From NCBI GenBank assembly GCA_965223405.1, contig CBDCWO010000006.1, positions 1,116,001-1,180,000 of the forward strand: DNA of 64,000 nt, in the 5' to 3' direction. Each line of letters opens with the position of its first letter. The stretch's first letter is position 1. The stretch comes from CBDCWO01 sp965223405 (lineage in GTDB: Bacteria > Bacteroidota > Bacteroidia > Chitinophagales > Saprospiraceae). The notes below the pieces were generated by a model, which worked only from the letters and a program-made list of their open reading frames with translations, was not told the DNA's origin and did no database searches. The translations under genes were made by a program, and so were the position numbers. This document shows, piece after piece, positions 25,574 to 34,767 of the stretch.

Positions 25574-26104
25574 TTAATAAGGTAAAATCACTCTACCAAT
25601 GATTGTCTTGATCATTCCGAGGGGATTATCAGGTTGTAGGGCAGGAGGTAATATTTCGGGTGGCCAATCCTGGTAAGCCAAAGGCATCACAAATCTCTTA
25701 ATTGCCTGCGTCCATACTGATGTAAATCGACTATCGGTGGTAGCCGGAAATGGACCTCTGTGACGCTTGCTATGATTTACTTCGACTCCGATCGGGACAC
25801 CATTATATATTATATAACCAATTTTTTCCTTGAAACTGAGGATTAATTGCCGGCTAGTCACTTCAATAATCGAGCTGGAATTTCTGCAAAACTGACCCGC
25901 ACCCAATGTCAATGATTTAGCCAAGTTGGTTTTCCAATTTTGATCCGATGACTCTACCGTCGGACTGCCTACCAGTTTAACCTCATCCCATGTAACCACA
26001 GAAAAAGAACCCGAGTGATACCTACCACTCTGTGCATCAGAAGATTGTAAAATTTTGTCCGATCTTGAGGAAGTAGGATTACCAATGATATTGGAAGTAA
26101 TCAT
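25574..26104 (-). pseudogene. Collapsed 2,5-dioxovalerate/ketoglutarate-semialdehyde dehydrogenase
   Basis: An uninterrupted 176-codon frame that keeps three pieces of an aldehyde dehydrogenase normally about 500 aa long. It opens like the family (MITSNIIGN). It then reaches the catalytic Cys segment LAKSLTLGAGQFCRN, with intervening NAD-binding sequence and the general-base Glu missing. It ends with the characteristic C-terminus GYIIYNGVPIGVEVNHSKRH followed by GPFPATTDSRFTSV. The enzyme would convert 2-oxoglutarate semialdehyde, the last intermediate of hydroxyproline breakdown, to 2-oxoglutarate. Lacking the cofactor fold it cannot do so. Deletions happened to keep the frame open; expression is possible but function unlikely. 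It lies 10 bp upstream of the epimerase. Confidence 0.75.
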
Positions 26105-26124
26105 ATTAAGTCAAAGTACACATT

Positions 26125-27618
26125 TTACTGAGGATCAACCCATCCTTTTGCTTTAGTAATGGCCTTTTTCCAACGTGATAAAATAGCACCTCTATCCAGA
26201 GGTGACATGTTTGGATGGAAGCTTTGTTCCTTTTTCCATATCCGGACCAGATCTTTAGTTTGCCAAAATGAGGACCCGAGTCCGGCCAATAATGCGGCTC
26301 CCAATGCGGTACTCTCAAAAATTACCGGTCTTTCAACTTCAACATTTAATACATCCGATTGGTATTGCATGAGAAAGTCATTCTTGCTGGCCCCGCCATC
26401 CACTCGCAATAACTGAATTCCAATTCCGGCATCTTTGCTCATGGCTTCAATCAATTCTTCGCATTGAAGGGCAATGGATTCCAAAGTTGCTCTGACTAAA
26501 TGTGCCTGAGTAGTTCCTCTAGTGATTCCCAGTATCGTTCCTCTAGCATACATATCCCAATGAGGAGCTCCGAGACCCGTAAAAGCCGGTACAACCACCA
26601 CACCTAAGCTATCCTCTACAGAACGTGCGATTTGCTCAGTTTCTTTTGCCTCCTCTATGATGTTCAGGCCATCCCTTAACCATTGAATCGCTGCCCCAGC
26701 AACAAATACACTTCCTTCCAAGGCATAGGTTACTTCCGATCCTATCCCCCAGGCTATGGTTGTCAGAAGGCCATTTTCCGAAGCCATGGGCTTATCTCCG
26801 GTATTCATCAGCACAAAACATCCGGTCCCATAAGTATTTTTAATCATTCCCGGTTTAGAACAGGCCTGTCCAAAAAGTGCTGCTTGCTGATCACCCGCAA
26901 CTCCGGAAATTGAGATGTTTCCATCCATAATTTCTGCATCAACAAATCCAATATGACCGCTAGAAGGTCCGACTTCCGGTAACATTATCCTGGGAATACC
27001 CAGATATTCAAGCAACTCATCATCCCAATCAAGATCATGGATATTAAAAATCAGGGTTCTGGATGCATTGGAATAATCGCTGTAATGAACCTTGCCTCCG
27101 GTTAATTTCCAAATCAACCAGGTATCAATGGTCCCGAACATCAATTCTCCATTTAGTGCTCTAGACCGATCCGGATCAAATTGGTCGAGGATCCACTTAA
27201 TTTTTGTCCCGCTGAAATAGGCATCAAGTACCAATCCGGTTTTTGCCCGAAATTCAAGTTCCAACCCATCATGCTTGAGTTGATCACAGATAGTAGCCGT
27301 ACGACGGTCTTGCCAAACAATGGCATTTCCCAAAGTAAGTCCGGTAGATTTTTCCCAGACTACGGTGGTCTCCCTTTGATTTGTAATACCGATGGCGTGA
27401 ATATCTTCAGGATCAATAGTACTTTGTTGTAAGACTTTCCGAATGGTATTTAATTGAGAACTCCAAATTTCCTGAGGATCGTGTTCTACCCATCCTGGTT
27501 GGGGATAAAACTGGGTAAATTCTTCCTGGGCCGAAGCCAATAATTTTCCATTTTGATCAAAAATAATTGATCTGGAACTAGTTGTACCCTGATCGAGGGT
27601 TAGGATGTATCTTCCCAT
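26125..27618 (-). CDS. glpK: Glycerol kinase
   Basis: ATP-dependent phosphorylation of glycerol to sn-glycerol 3-phosphate. The 497 aa are full length. FGGY-kinase motifs are clear: ILTLDQGTTSSRSIIFDQNG at the N-terminus, NQRETTVVWEKSTGL, IVWQDRRTA, the signature ISGVAGDQQAALFGQAC, KNTYGTGCFVLMNTG, and the C-terminal GLGAPHWDMYARG and RVDGGASKNDFLMQYQSD. The ATG at 27616-27618 starts directly at the ATP-binding strand. It diverges from glpD across about 400 bp, giving a glycerol utilisation pair; no GlpF facilitator is in the window. The collapsed aldehyde dehydrogenase follows 20 bp downstream. Confidence 0.97.
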   Translation of the reverse strand: MGRYILTLDQGTTSSRSIIFDQNGKLLASAQEEFTQFYPQPGWVEHDPQEIWSSQLNTIRKVLQQSTIDPEDIHAIGITNQRETTVVWEKSTGLTLGNAIVWQDRRTATICDQLKHDGLELEFRAKTGLVLDAYFSGTKIKWILDQFDPDRSRALNGELMFGTIDTWLIWKLTGGKVHYSDYSNASRTLIFNIHDLDWDDELLEYLGIPRIMLPEVGPSSGHIGFVDAEIMDGNISISGVAGDQQAALFGQACSKPGMIKNTYGTGCFVLMNTGDKPMASENGLLTTIAWGIGSEVTYALEGSVFVAGAAIQWLRDGLNIIEEAKETEQIARSVEDSLGVVVVPAFTGLGAPHWDMYARGTILGITRGTTQAHLVRATLESIALQCEELIEAMSKDAGIGIQLLRVDGGASKNDFLMQYQSDVLNVEVERPVIFESTALGAALLAGLGSSFWQTKDLVRIWKKEQSFHPNMSPLDRGAILSRWKKAITKAKGWVDPQ

Positions 27619-28019
27619 GTAATTGGTTTTTTAAGAATGTCTGTCGTATTAGCTATAATTTCTCATAATACATCAAGATACCCTCATCCCGGCTCTAATA
27701 TTCATTTGTTCACCACGTCGTCAATTCTATCTATGAGTAATAAGAAAAATGTTCTAGATACCGTCAGATATTCCTTACCATGCTAAGTTAAAGTCATTTA
27801 AAGACATATCTTAAAACCAAAATCAATAGTTCTAAAACGACTTCGTTGGAAAGATAAGAAATGCAATGGTTCTCTGGTTGAAATCAACATAAAAAATAAC
27901 TTATAAATCCATAATCCCAGGAGTTGTTCTCTGAATACAGCATCCCAGAGAGCAAAATGCGACTAATGTTATCCTAATTCAGATCAATTCCTTTACTTTG
28001 CTTTTAACTATTTGATCAT
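27619..28019. other. Divergent intergenic region between glpK and glpD
   Basis: About 400 bp that must hold the promoters of both glycerol genes. I see no exact TAnnTTTG box with a good -33 partner and no obvious operator repeat; the segment contains AT-rich stretches and no open frame of note. Confidence 0.4.
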
Positions 28020-29684
28020 ATGTTTTCAGCTTTACAAAGAGCGCAATATCTAGCTAGATTGGCAGATCAAGAATTCGATGTTTTGATTATCGGAGGAGGT
28101 ATAACCGGAGCAGGCATAGCCTTAGATGCCGCCTCCAGAGGATTGAAAACCGCACTTGTCGAAAAAAGAGATTTTGCCTGGGGTACCAGTAGTAGATCTA
28201 CCAAGTTGATCCATGGTGGATTGCGATATCTGAAACAATTGCAATTCGGACTGGTCAAGGAAGTTGGAATCGAACGTAAAATTGTGTATTCCAATGCTTT
28301 ACATTTAGTCCGCCCACAAACCATGTTACTGCCGATATCCAAAGGTGGTTCGCTGGGAAAATGGAGTACAAAAACCGGATTGACGATCTACGACCGTCTG
28401 ACCAATGTAACAAAAAGTGAGCGTCATAAGATGCTTTCACGACAGCAAGTGATCAATGCGGAACCATGCCTTCGCCCGGATTCCTTACTAGGGGCTGGTT
28501 TGTACCATGAATATCGCACAGACGATGCTCGCCTTACCATGGAAATTATCAAGAAAGCTATTGAATTGGGAGCTATAGCACTCAATTACGCTGAGTTAAC
28601 GAATTTTTCGAAAAATGCAAATGGCAAAATTCATTTCGCTACAATTCAAAGTATTCCTGAGGAATCTGCAATAAAGGTCAAGTCCAAAGTATTCATCAAT
28701 GCGACCGGTCCTTGGGTGGATACTATTTTGAGATTAGACCAATCCAAAAATCCAAAAAGAATATTCCATTCCAAAGGAATACACCTGGTTGTCCATAAAG
28801 ATCAATTGCCTATCATCAATAGTGTGTATTTTGATCATCCACAAGATGGAAGAATGATCTTTGCCATTCCGCGTCAAGACATTGTGTACATCGGAACTAC
28901 CGATACGGAATATCGGGGAGATCCCGAGTTGATCTATGCCAATATCGAAGAAATTCAATATCTGCTGCAAGCCATAAATACCCGGTTTAATACTTCTTTA
29001 GATCCAGATCATATTCTTTCCAGTTGGGCAGGGATTCGTCCATTAATCTATCAAGAAGGTAAATCTCCCAGTGAAATGTCGCGCAAAGATGAAGTTTTAG
29101 AATCACAAAGTGGATTAATTACCATAGCCGGTGGAAAACTTACAGGATACCGAAAAATGGCCGAAAAGATGGTTGATCTGGCCATTGAAAAAATATTAAT
29201 TAACTCAAAAAAGAAAGCGAATCCTTATCGAGAATGTTATACCGATCTGTTAAAACTGGACGGAGCTGACTTCAAGACTGAAAAAGAATTTCAGCAATAT
29301 CACCAGGATTTGCTGTCCAAGAACAAAATCCTGGCTTTAGCACCTGATACCATCACCTATCTCGTATACCAATATGGTCATAATGCGGACCAAATCATCG
29401 CTAAGTATACCAGCTATAAAAATTATCAAGAAAACGCTGAAAAAAATCTTTTAAAAGCAGAGGTATGGTATAGTGTAAACCATGAGATGGTTACCAACTT
29501 AAGTGATTTTTTGATCAGACGTACGGGGCGCTTGTATTTTCAAAAAGGTTTTGCAGATCAAAATGCGCCATTTCTGAATGAATGTATAGCTCAAGAGCTC
29601 CGTTATAATAAAAGCCAACAAGATGATTCTCTGAATCACTATCTAAAAGAAAGCGCCTTAGCACTAAAATTTTTGAAGGAATAA
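28020..29684 (+). CDS. glpD: Glycerol-3-phosphate dehydrogenase (FAD, respiratory)
   Basis: Membrane-associated flavoenzyme oxidising glycerol 3-phosphate to dihydroxyacetone phosphate with electrons to the quinone pool. The 554 aa have the N-terminal FAD fold DVLIIGGGITGAGIALDAAS, then the family signature GTSSRSTKLIHGGLRYL, and TDDARLTMEIIKKA. The C-terminal part contains SSWAGIRPLI and TIAGGKLTGYRKMAE, followed by the helical cap domain. No transmembrane segment is visible, as usual. It is the partner of the divergent glpK. The ATG at 28020 is the first in frame and fits the family start (ALQRAQYLARL). Confidence 0.95.
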   Translation: MFSALQRAQYLARLADQEFDVLIIGGGITGAGIALDAASRGLKTALVEKRDFAWGTSSRSTKLIHGGLRYLKQLQFGLVKEVGIERKIVYSNALHLVRPQTMLLPISKGGSLGKWSTKTGLTIYDRLTNVTKSERHKMLSRQQVINAEPCLRPDSLLGAGLYHEYRTDDARLTMEIIKKAIELGAIALNYAELTNFSKNANGKIHFATIQSIPEESAIKVKSKVFINATGPWVDTILRLDQSKNPKRIFHSKGIHLVVHKDQLPIINSVYFDHPQDGRMIFAIPRQDIVYIGTTDTEYRGDPELIYANIEEIQYLLQAINTRFNTSLDPDHILSSWAGIRPLIYQEGKSPSEMSRKDEVLESQSGLITIAGGKLTGYRKMAEKMVDLAIEKILINSKKKANPYRECYTDLLKLDGADFKTEKEFQQYHQDLLSKNKILALAPDTITYLVYQYGHNADQIIAKYTSYKNYQENAEKNLLKAEVWYSVNHEMVTNLSDFLIRRTGRLYFQKGFADQNAPFLNECIAQELRYNKSQQDDSLNHYLKESALALKFLKE

Positions 29685-29713
29685 ATGGATAGCAAGGCTA
29701 CGATAAAAAAAGC

Positions 29714-29739
29714 CCACCAATAAACTTTTTTAGTGGTGG
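29714..29739 (+). terminator. Hairpin terminator after glpD
   Basis: Stem ccaccaataaa / tttagtggtgg with one mismatch and a 4-nt loop, 30 nt after the glpD stop. An A-run precedes it; the following sequence is not T-rich, so termination efficiency is uncertain. Confidence 0.55.
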
Positions 29740-30093
29740 ACTAAGAAAAAACTCTCACTATGAAAAAACGGATTAGCCAAATTTAGTCCAGGACTTGAAT
29801 ATGTCAAGTCTAGGTAAAACCAGTGAAATTGTCTACCAATTAAAATGTGGAGCTGCGGTTAGGTGAGCTACATTTTAATCAGGTTTAGTATGAATGTATG
29901 ATGACGTAAAAGTGATTATAAAAGGGACAATCATCAAGAAAAACCGATTAATTGACCAATTTTTCTGATGAATGAATCTTAATCAAATACATCTTTTTCG
30001 GTACATCACATTGGAAAGACGATATTGATTTGAAAAAGGTTGCGCTCTTAACAAATGCTTAACAGAAGTTTAACTGTTGAATAAAAAATCCTT
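29740..30093. other. Gene-free stretch between glpD and ldcA
   Basis: About 350 bp, AT-rich, no supported frame. It must hold the ldcA promoter, but I see no exact TAnnTTTG box in a good position. A short repeat of the motif aattaaaatgt/acattttaatc (about 29840-29880) is an imperfect inverted repeat of unknown meaning. Confidence 0.4.
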
Positions 30094-31125
30094 ATGAATC
30101 GAAGAAATTTCAATAAAATTCTAACTGCTGGTATGGTAAGTGCCAGTATACCTTTATCGTATCCAAAGTCAAGCCATCCCGAACTATTAAAGAAAGGATA
30201 CGGTATAAAAAAGGGTGATGTAGTCGGATTGATCACTCCTGGGAGCCCTATTACAGAGGGACAATTGACTAAAGCCAAAGCCAATATGCGAAAATTGGGA
30301 TTGATTCCCTACCACACCCACAGAGTAAAACTGACCAATGGCTATCTTGCAGGTACGGACGATGAAAGGCTTGCAGATATCAATCACATGTTGCAAAATG
30401 ACAAAATAACACTAATCTGGGCCATTAGAGGGGGGTATGGGTGTACTCGTATCCTCAATCATCTACCCCAGCAAATATTGAAAAAAAAGAAAAAGATCTT
30501 AGTAGGCTATAGTGATATCACTGCACTGCACTGCTATTATCAAAAGCATCTGAACCTAACAAGTATCCACGGACCTGTTGCCAGTTCTGAATTTACACCT
30601 TATACACTAGAACAAATAGAGAAGGTACTTAGGCTTAAATCAGGACCGTTAAACATACCCAGATTCACTCAGATCGACGATACTGTTTCTGAAAATCAAC
30701 CATTTGTCATCAATCCTGGAATAGCACAGGGTAAATTGGCTGGAGGAAATTTATCCTTACTCAGTGCGCTATGTGGAACCAAACACCTGCCTAACTTGAC
30801 GAACAAGTTAGTTTTTATCGAAGATGTAGGGGAAAAACCATATCGGATCGACCGGATGTTAACACAACTCATTGATAGTACTAATCTTCGCGATGCTACA
30901 GGAATCGTATTAGGAGTTTTTGCAGGGTGTGAAACAAAAGAACCGGAAAAATCATTTACCTTAAAACAAATGATTCTTGACCGGATCAGACCATTGGGCA
31001 TTCCCTCGTATTATGGATTTTCTTTCGGCCATGTGGAAAACCAATGCAGTTTTCCAATCGGTGTGAAAGCAGAATTAAATACACATACCGAGACGATTAC
31101 CATCTTGGATTCGCCATTTAAATGA
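30094..31125 (+). CDS. ldcA: LD-carboxypeptidase (S66 family), Tat-type signal
   Basis: Serine peptidase that removes the terminal D-Ala from murein tetrapeptides during peptidoglycan recycling. The 343 aa start with a twin-arginine-like signal, MNRRNFNKILTAGMVSASIP, suggesting folded export or lipid-face location, whereas E. coli LdcA is cytoplasmic. Family motifs: GDVVGLITPGSPI, AIRGGYGCTRIL, the nucleophile elbow VGYSDITALH (Ser about residue 140), the Glu region FIEDVGEKPYRIDRML and the His region GFSFGHVENQCSFPIG. It overlaps the next gene by 4 bp (ATGA); that enzyme epimerises the L-Ala-D-Glu released from the same peptides, so the two form one recycling route. Confidence 0.9.
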   Translation: MNRRNFNKILTAGMVSASIPLSYPKSSHPELLKKGYGIKKGDVVGLITPGSPITEGQLTKAKANMRKLGLIPYHTHRVKLTNGYLAGTDDERLADINHMLQNDKITLIWAIRGGYGCTRILNHLPQQILKKKKKILVGYSDITALHCYYQKHLNLTSIHGPVASSEFTPYTLEQIEKVLRLKSGPLNIPRFTQIDDTVSENQPFVINPGIAQGKLAGGNLSLLSALCGTKHLPNLTNKLVFIEDVGEKPYRIDRMLTQLIDSTNLRDATGIVLGVFAGCETKEPEKSFTLKQMILDRIRPLGIPSYYGFSFGHVENQCSFPIGVKAELNTHTETITILDSPFK

Positions 31126-32159
31126 GACATATGCAACTAACCATATATCCGCATAGGATCCTATTAAAACAGGTTTTCACAACCTCTCATGGATCTGTCG
31201 ATCAAAGAGATAGCGTCATTATAAGCTTGCAAGCTGAAGGTGAAACCGGATGGGGAGAAGCAACAACAATATCCTATTATGGAATCACCAAAAGGTACCT
31301 GATAGATATCCTGACCAAAATGCAAAAGGATTTAATAAATTGCCCGCTTACCCATCCCTCCGATGTATATCATTTCCTTTATCCGCGTTACTCCCAACAT
31401 CCCTTTGCCTTGTGTGCAGTTGACATGGCGGCCCATGACTTGTATGGCAAATCCAATCAGCTGAGAATCTGTGACTTTTACCAAGTTTCTAACCAATCTA
31501 TGCCTCCTTCCAGTCTTACCATTGGAATCATGGAAATCGCGAAAGCAATTCATTTCGTTCAACACAATCCGTGGCCTATTTACAAACTAAAATTAGGCTC
31601 TGAAAATGATTTGGAATTGGTCATGACTTTAAGAAAGCATACGGATAGTCCTTTTCGCGTCGATGCAAACTCAGGTTGGTCACTGGAAAAAACCATTATT
31701 ATGGCCGAAAAACTCAAGGATCTTGGCGTGGAATTCATAGAACAACCCATAGCGGCTGATAACAAAGTAGCCATTCGTGAACTGGCAAAAAAGTGTGTTC
31801 TTCCATTGGCAGCAGATGAGAGTTGCCATACCCTTGAAGATGTGGATTTTTGTTTGGAAAACTACGAAATCATTAACATTAAGCTGATGAAATGCGGAGG
31901 AATCACCCCAGCTTTAAGAATTATAAAAAAAGTACGAGAAGCCGGTAAATTATTGATGATCGGCTGCATGACGGAAACCAGCATTGGTATTTCTGCCGCC
32001 AGTCAAATCATAAGTCTAGTGGACTATGCCGATGTAGACGGAGCCCTACTGACTGCCAATGATCCCGCAACCGGCGCGCTCATCCAAAATGGTAACATCA
32101 TTTTGAGTGAGCGCTTTGGAAATGGAGTCCAGGTATTCATGGAAAAACTCCTGACCTAA
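31122..32159 (+). CDS. L-Ala-D/L-Glu epimerase (enolase superfamily dipeptide epimerase)
   Basis: Mg-dependent epimerase of the muconate-lactonising subgroup that converts L-Ala-D-Glu from murein to L-Ala-L-Glu so it can be broken down. The 345 aa have the KxK catalytic Lys motif (IYKLKLGSEND), three metal ligands in order (FRVDANSGW, FIEQPI, LAADESCHT) and the opposite-face Lys in INIKLMKCGG, followed by GCMTETSIGISAA. It is coupled to ldcA by an ATGA overlap; a second ATG three codons in is an alternative. The pairing with ldcA strongly supports the dipeptide function over other enolase-superfamily roles. Downstream lies a tRNA gene. Confidence 0.9.
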   Translation: MRHMQLTIYPHRILLKQVFTTSHGSVDQRDSVIISLQAEGETGWGEATTISYYGITKRYLIDILTKMQKDLINCPLTHPSDVYHFLYPRYSQHPFALCAVDMAAHDLYGKSNQLRICDFYQVSNQSMPPSSLTIGIMEIAKAIHFVQHNPWPIYKLKLGSENDLELVMTLRKHTDSPFRVDANSGWSLEKTIIMAEKLKDLGVEFIEQPIAADNKVAIRELAKKCVLPLAADESCHTLEDVDFCLENYEIINIKLMKCGGITPALRIIKKVREAGKLLMIGCMTETSIGISAASQIISLVDYADVDGALLTANDPATGALIQNGNIILSERFGNGVQVFMEKLLT

Positions 32160-32209
32160 GTCTGTTAAATAAATCCCGATTTGTCCTCACAATATTACAG
32201 AATACACCT

Positions 32210-32217
32210 TATCTTTG
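32210..32217 (+). promoter_or_regulatory. -7 box of the tRNA-Leu(CAG) gene
   Basis: TATCTTTG, an exact TAnnTTTG match, ends 12 nt before the mature tRNA 5' end, so transcription would begin about 5 nt upstream of it. A TTTG lies 26 nt further upstream, longer than the usual spacing. Confidence 0.6.
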
Positions 32218-32229
32218 ATCAGTTATTAA

Positions 32230-32313
32230 GCCGCAGTGGCGGAATTGGTAGACGCGCACGTTTCAGGGGCGTGTATTCGAAAGGATGTGGGGGTTCGACT
32301 CCCCCCTGCGGCA
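32230..32313 (+). tRNA. tRNA-Leu (anticodon CAG)
   Basis: 84-nt class II tRNA. Acceptor stem GCCGCAG pairs with CTGCGGC, discriminator A. The D-arm has GGCGGAATTGGTAGACGC. The anticodon stem CACGT/GCGTG holds the loop TTCAGGG with anticodon CAG. A long variable arm (ATTC GAAA GGAT) and the T-arm with GTTCGAC follow. The 3' CCA is not encoded, and a T run follows. The features together are decisive for leucine. Confidence 0.95.
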
Positions 32314-32345
32314 CTTTTTGTTTCTTTCCATCAACTTATTGAAAA

Positions 32346-32759
32346 TCAATGCCTTCCAAAAAGGATTACCCTGGCTCTCTTGTCTTCTTTCGGATGTGTT
32401 TTGTAGAAAAAAACCACCTTCCGGATGATCCGGTTATTTCCTTTTAAATCCATAACTCTGGTTTCTCCACCGGCAGGAATATTATTACGCATAATTAATT
32501 TCTCCGGTTTACCTTTGCGATAATGGACCACTACGCGATCAAAGTGTACATCTGCCTTTTCTACTTTGAGTTTTAGTTTATCAAATCTACCTTCCCTGGC
32601 AGTAACTAAAATCTCATCGAAATCGGCTTTATAGGTCACATTCCGGCTTCCTAATTTTTCCCATCCCGGTTGATCCGAGGTAAAAGAGGAAAGTAGGGCA
32701 ATAGTCAGAAAACTAAAGAAAAGTGCAGTCGTCGATTTTAATAAATTTGATTTTCGCAT
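32346..32759 (-). CDS. DUF2541-like exported protein
   Basis: 137 aa from the ATG at 32757-32759; the frame is open six codons more. The start gives a signal peptide (MRKSNLLKSTTALFFSFLTI, then ALLSSFTSDQ). The rest is a beta-rich domain: KLGSRNVTYKADFDEI, RFDKLKLKVEKADVHFDRVV, NIPAGGETRVMDLKGNNR and a C-terminus ending VILFGRH. This pattern, with NIPAGGETRVxDL and the closing ELFGRH-like end, is what I recall for DUF2541 proteins in Bacteroidota. Function unknown; likely periplasmic or surface. It faces the tRNA gene convergently and stands alone. Confidence 0.7.
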   Translation of the reverse strand: MRKSNLLKSTTALFFSFLTIALLSSFTSDQPGWEKLGSRNVTYKADFDEILVTAREGRFDKLKLKVEKADVHFDRVVVHYRKGKPEKLIMRNNIPAGGETRVMDLKGNNRIIRKVVFFYKTHPKEDKRARVILFGRH

Positions 32760-32900
32760 GGCTTTGAATTTTAACATTAATAATTTGGTTTGGGAATTAG
32801 ACTTTGCTGTTTGGGATAGGTTTAATTTGTAGATTTTTCAATGTAAAGATTATTTTGATAAATTGAAAACCGTTTGAACATGTACTCCGAAAATTTTTAA

Positions 32901-32908
32901 TAAATTTG
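32901..32908 (+). promoter_or_regulatory. -7 box upstream of the tRNA-Leu(CAA) gene
   Basis: TAAATTTG matches TAnnTTTG exactly. It lies 77 nt before the tRNA, and a TTTG is found about 24 nt further upstream. The implied precursor leader is about 70 nt. Confidence 0.45.
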
Positions 32909-32985
32909 CGATGCTTCCTAATTAAAAAAGTGTTATTCAATTAGGCGACACAAAGGTGCTCCCAATGATAAGACAATAATTTTTT

Positions 32986-33656
<671 letters not shown>

Positions 33657-33948
33657 TGCTTCTTACAGTTGAACTTAAAAAAATGAGCAATTTTCTTTAA
33701 GAAAGCAATTCAAATAAACAGAAAGAGCTCAACGATCAATTACTTATCAAAATAGATCCATTCTCATCCTTCTTAGTGTTTCTTTGTACTCTTTGTGGTT
33801 TATATTTTCCATTAAATTCGTGGCAGAACGATATTTAAGAATGCTGTTGTGGCTACAAAGAAACATTTCAGTGCCACCTTCCGCATTAGATGGTCATTAT
33901 GGCTCTTTTACACTTCTTTATTAAACCATGTGATTACCAATAAACAAT
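33657..33948. other. Gene-free stretch after the tRNA-tail array
   Basis: About 290 bp with no supported frame, RNA or repeat. Confidence 0.4.
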
Positions 33949-34095
33949 TCCTTTAGTTTATTTTTCAAATCCTCACATGGTATGCATCGGGGGATAATTA
34001 CCCGGTTTTCATCAATGAGGAAATTGTCGGGTAATCATCGAGCATCATGAAACGGTACTGCTTTGTTGGCAGGACCTTCAAATCAAATTATTCTC
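33949..34095 (-). pseudogene. Decayed copy of the 3' end of the TlpA-like gene
   Basis: The plus strand here reads like the 3' end of the gene at 34768, base for base over most of 145 nt: aaacaa..tcttt, tttcatcaat.aggaaattgtc, gttggcag..cct. There are scattered differences and small indels that break the frame. It corresponds to the last roughly 45 codons (DxPDNFLIDENG to the C-terminus). No upstream part is present. The lipoprotein gene at 34113 lies between it and the parent gene, so a duplication plus deletion is likely. Confidence 0.7.
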
Positions 34096-34112
34096 AGCTA
34101 CATGTTTTGAGT

Positions 34113-34631
34113 TCAAATTGGCGATAATATTGCAGATAGGCTAGCTTCTCCACAATCCTCAAAAAAATCAATTTTACCATCACTTAGTACCTTTATCACG
34201 ACGGTGCAATTCTGAATACAGCCCTCCGAAACCACTTCTGAATAGGTATAAGAATTCCCTTTCTGGGATTCAAAGGTCAATGTTCCGGTACAATACTTAT
34301 CATATACAACTGTACCGCTGCCACATGCCAAACTCACTTCCATCTCATATACATTCCCATTTGTATCCATGCCGGTCCCTTTCCACACACCAAGATGACC
34401 ATCGCCATCCAGGACTACCAGATCGCCATGCGCCAGATGGGTCTGTAAGGCATTTATACTCACATTGATGATGTGGCCATTGTGGCACACATCTACCTTA
34501 TCCCCTCTCAGATCGACCGGGATAGAAGAGGAAAATGTACTAATTTGTTCTTTGGCTTTGGATGGAAGGCTTTCCTTTTCACAAGCTACTACCATCAACA
34601 TGGCTAATAAAGGTATGCATAGCTTTTTCAT
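34113..34631 (-). CDS. Lipoprotein with CHNGH motif, unknown function
   Basis: 172 aa. MKKLCIPLLAMLMVVACEKE is a lipoprotein signal with lipobox VVAC, so the mature protein is lipid-anchored. The mature part starts Ser/Lys-rich, then has VDVCHNGHIINVSINALQTH, a Cys/His pattern often seen in surface and secreted proteins of this phylum (typically xVxVCHxGxxIxVxxxAxxAHLxHGD). The rest contains paired Cys (ACGSGTVVYDKYCTG, EGCIQNCTVVI), probably disulfides. No enzymatic motif. It stands between the TlpA-like gene and the decayed copy of its tail. Function unknown. Confidence 0.75.
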   Translation of the reverse strand: MKKLCIPLLAMLMVVACEKESLPSKAKEQISTFSSSIPVDLRGDKVDVCHNGHIINVSINALQTHLAHGDLVVLDGDGHLGVWKGTGMDTNGNVYEMEVSLACGSGTVVYDKYCTGTLTFESQKGNSYTYSEVVSEGCIQNCTVVIKVLSDGKIDFFEDCGEASLSAILSPI

Positions 34632-34767
34632 AATTGAAAGTTTATTAAGAAATGAATTATAAGGATAAGACCGGGTATTCTACAATATAATACATTTTAA
34701 AGAAAAAATGGGAAAAAAGTAGTTCAACAATTGCTTATCCGCTATACATCAAGCACAAAATAATTGG

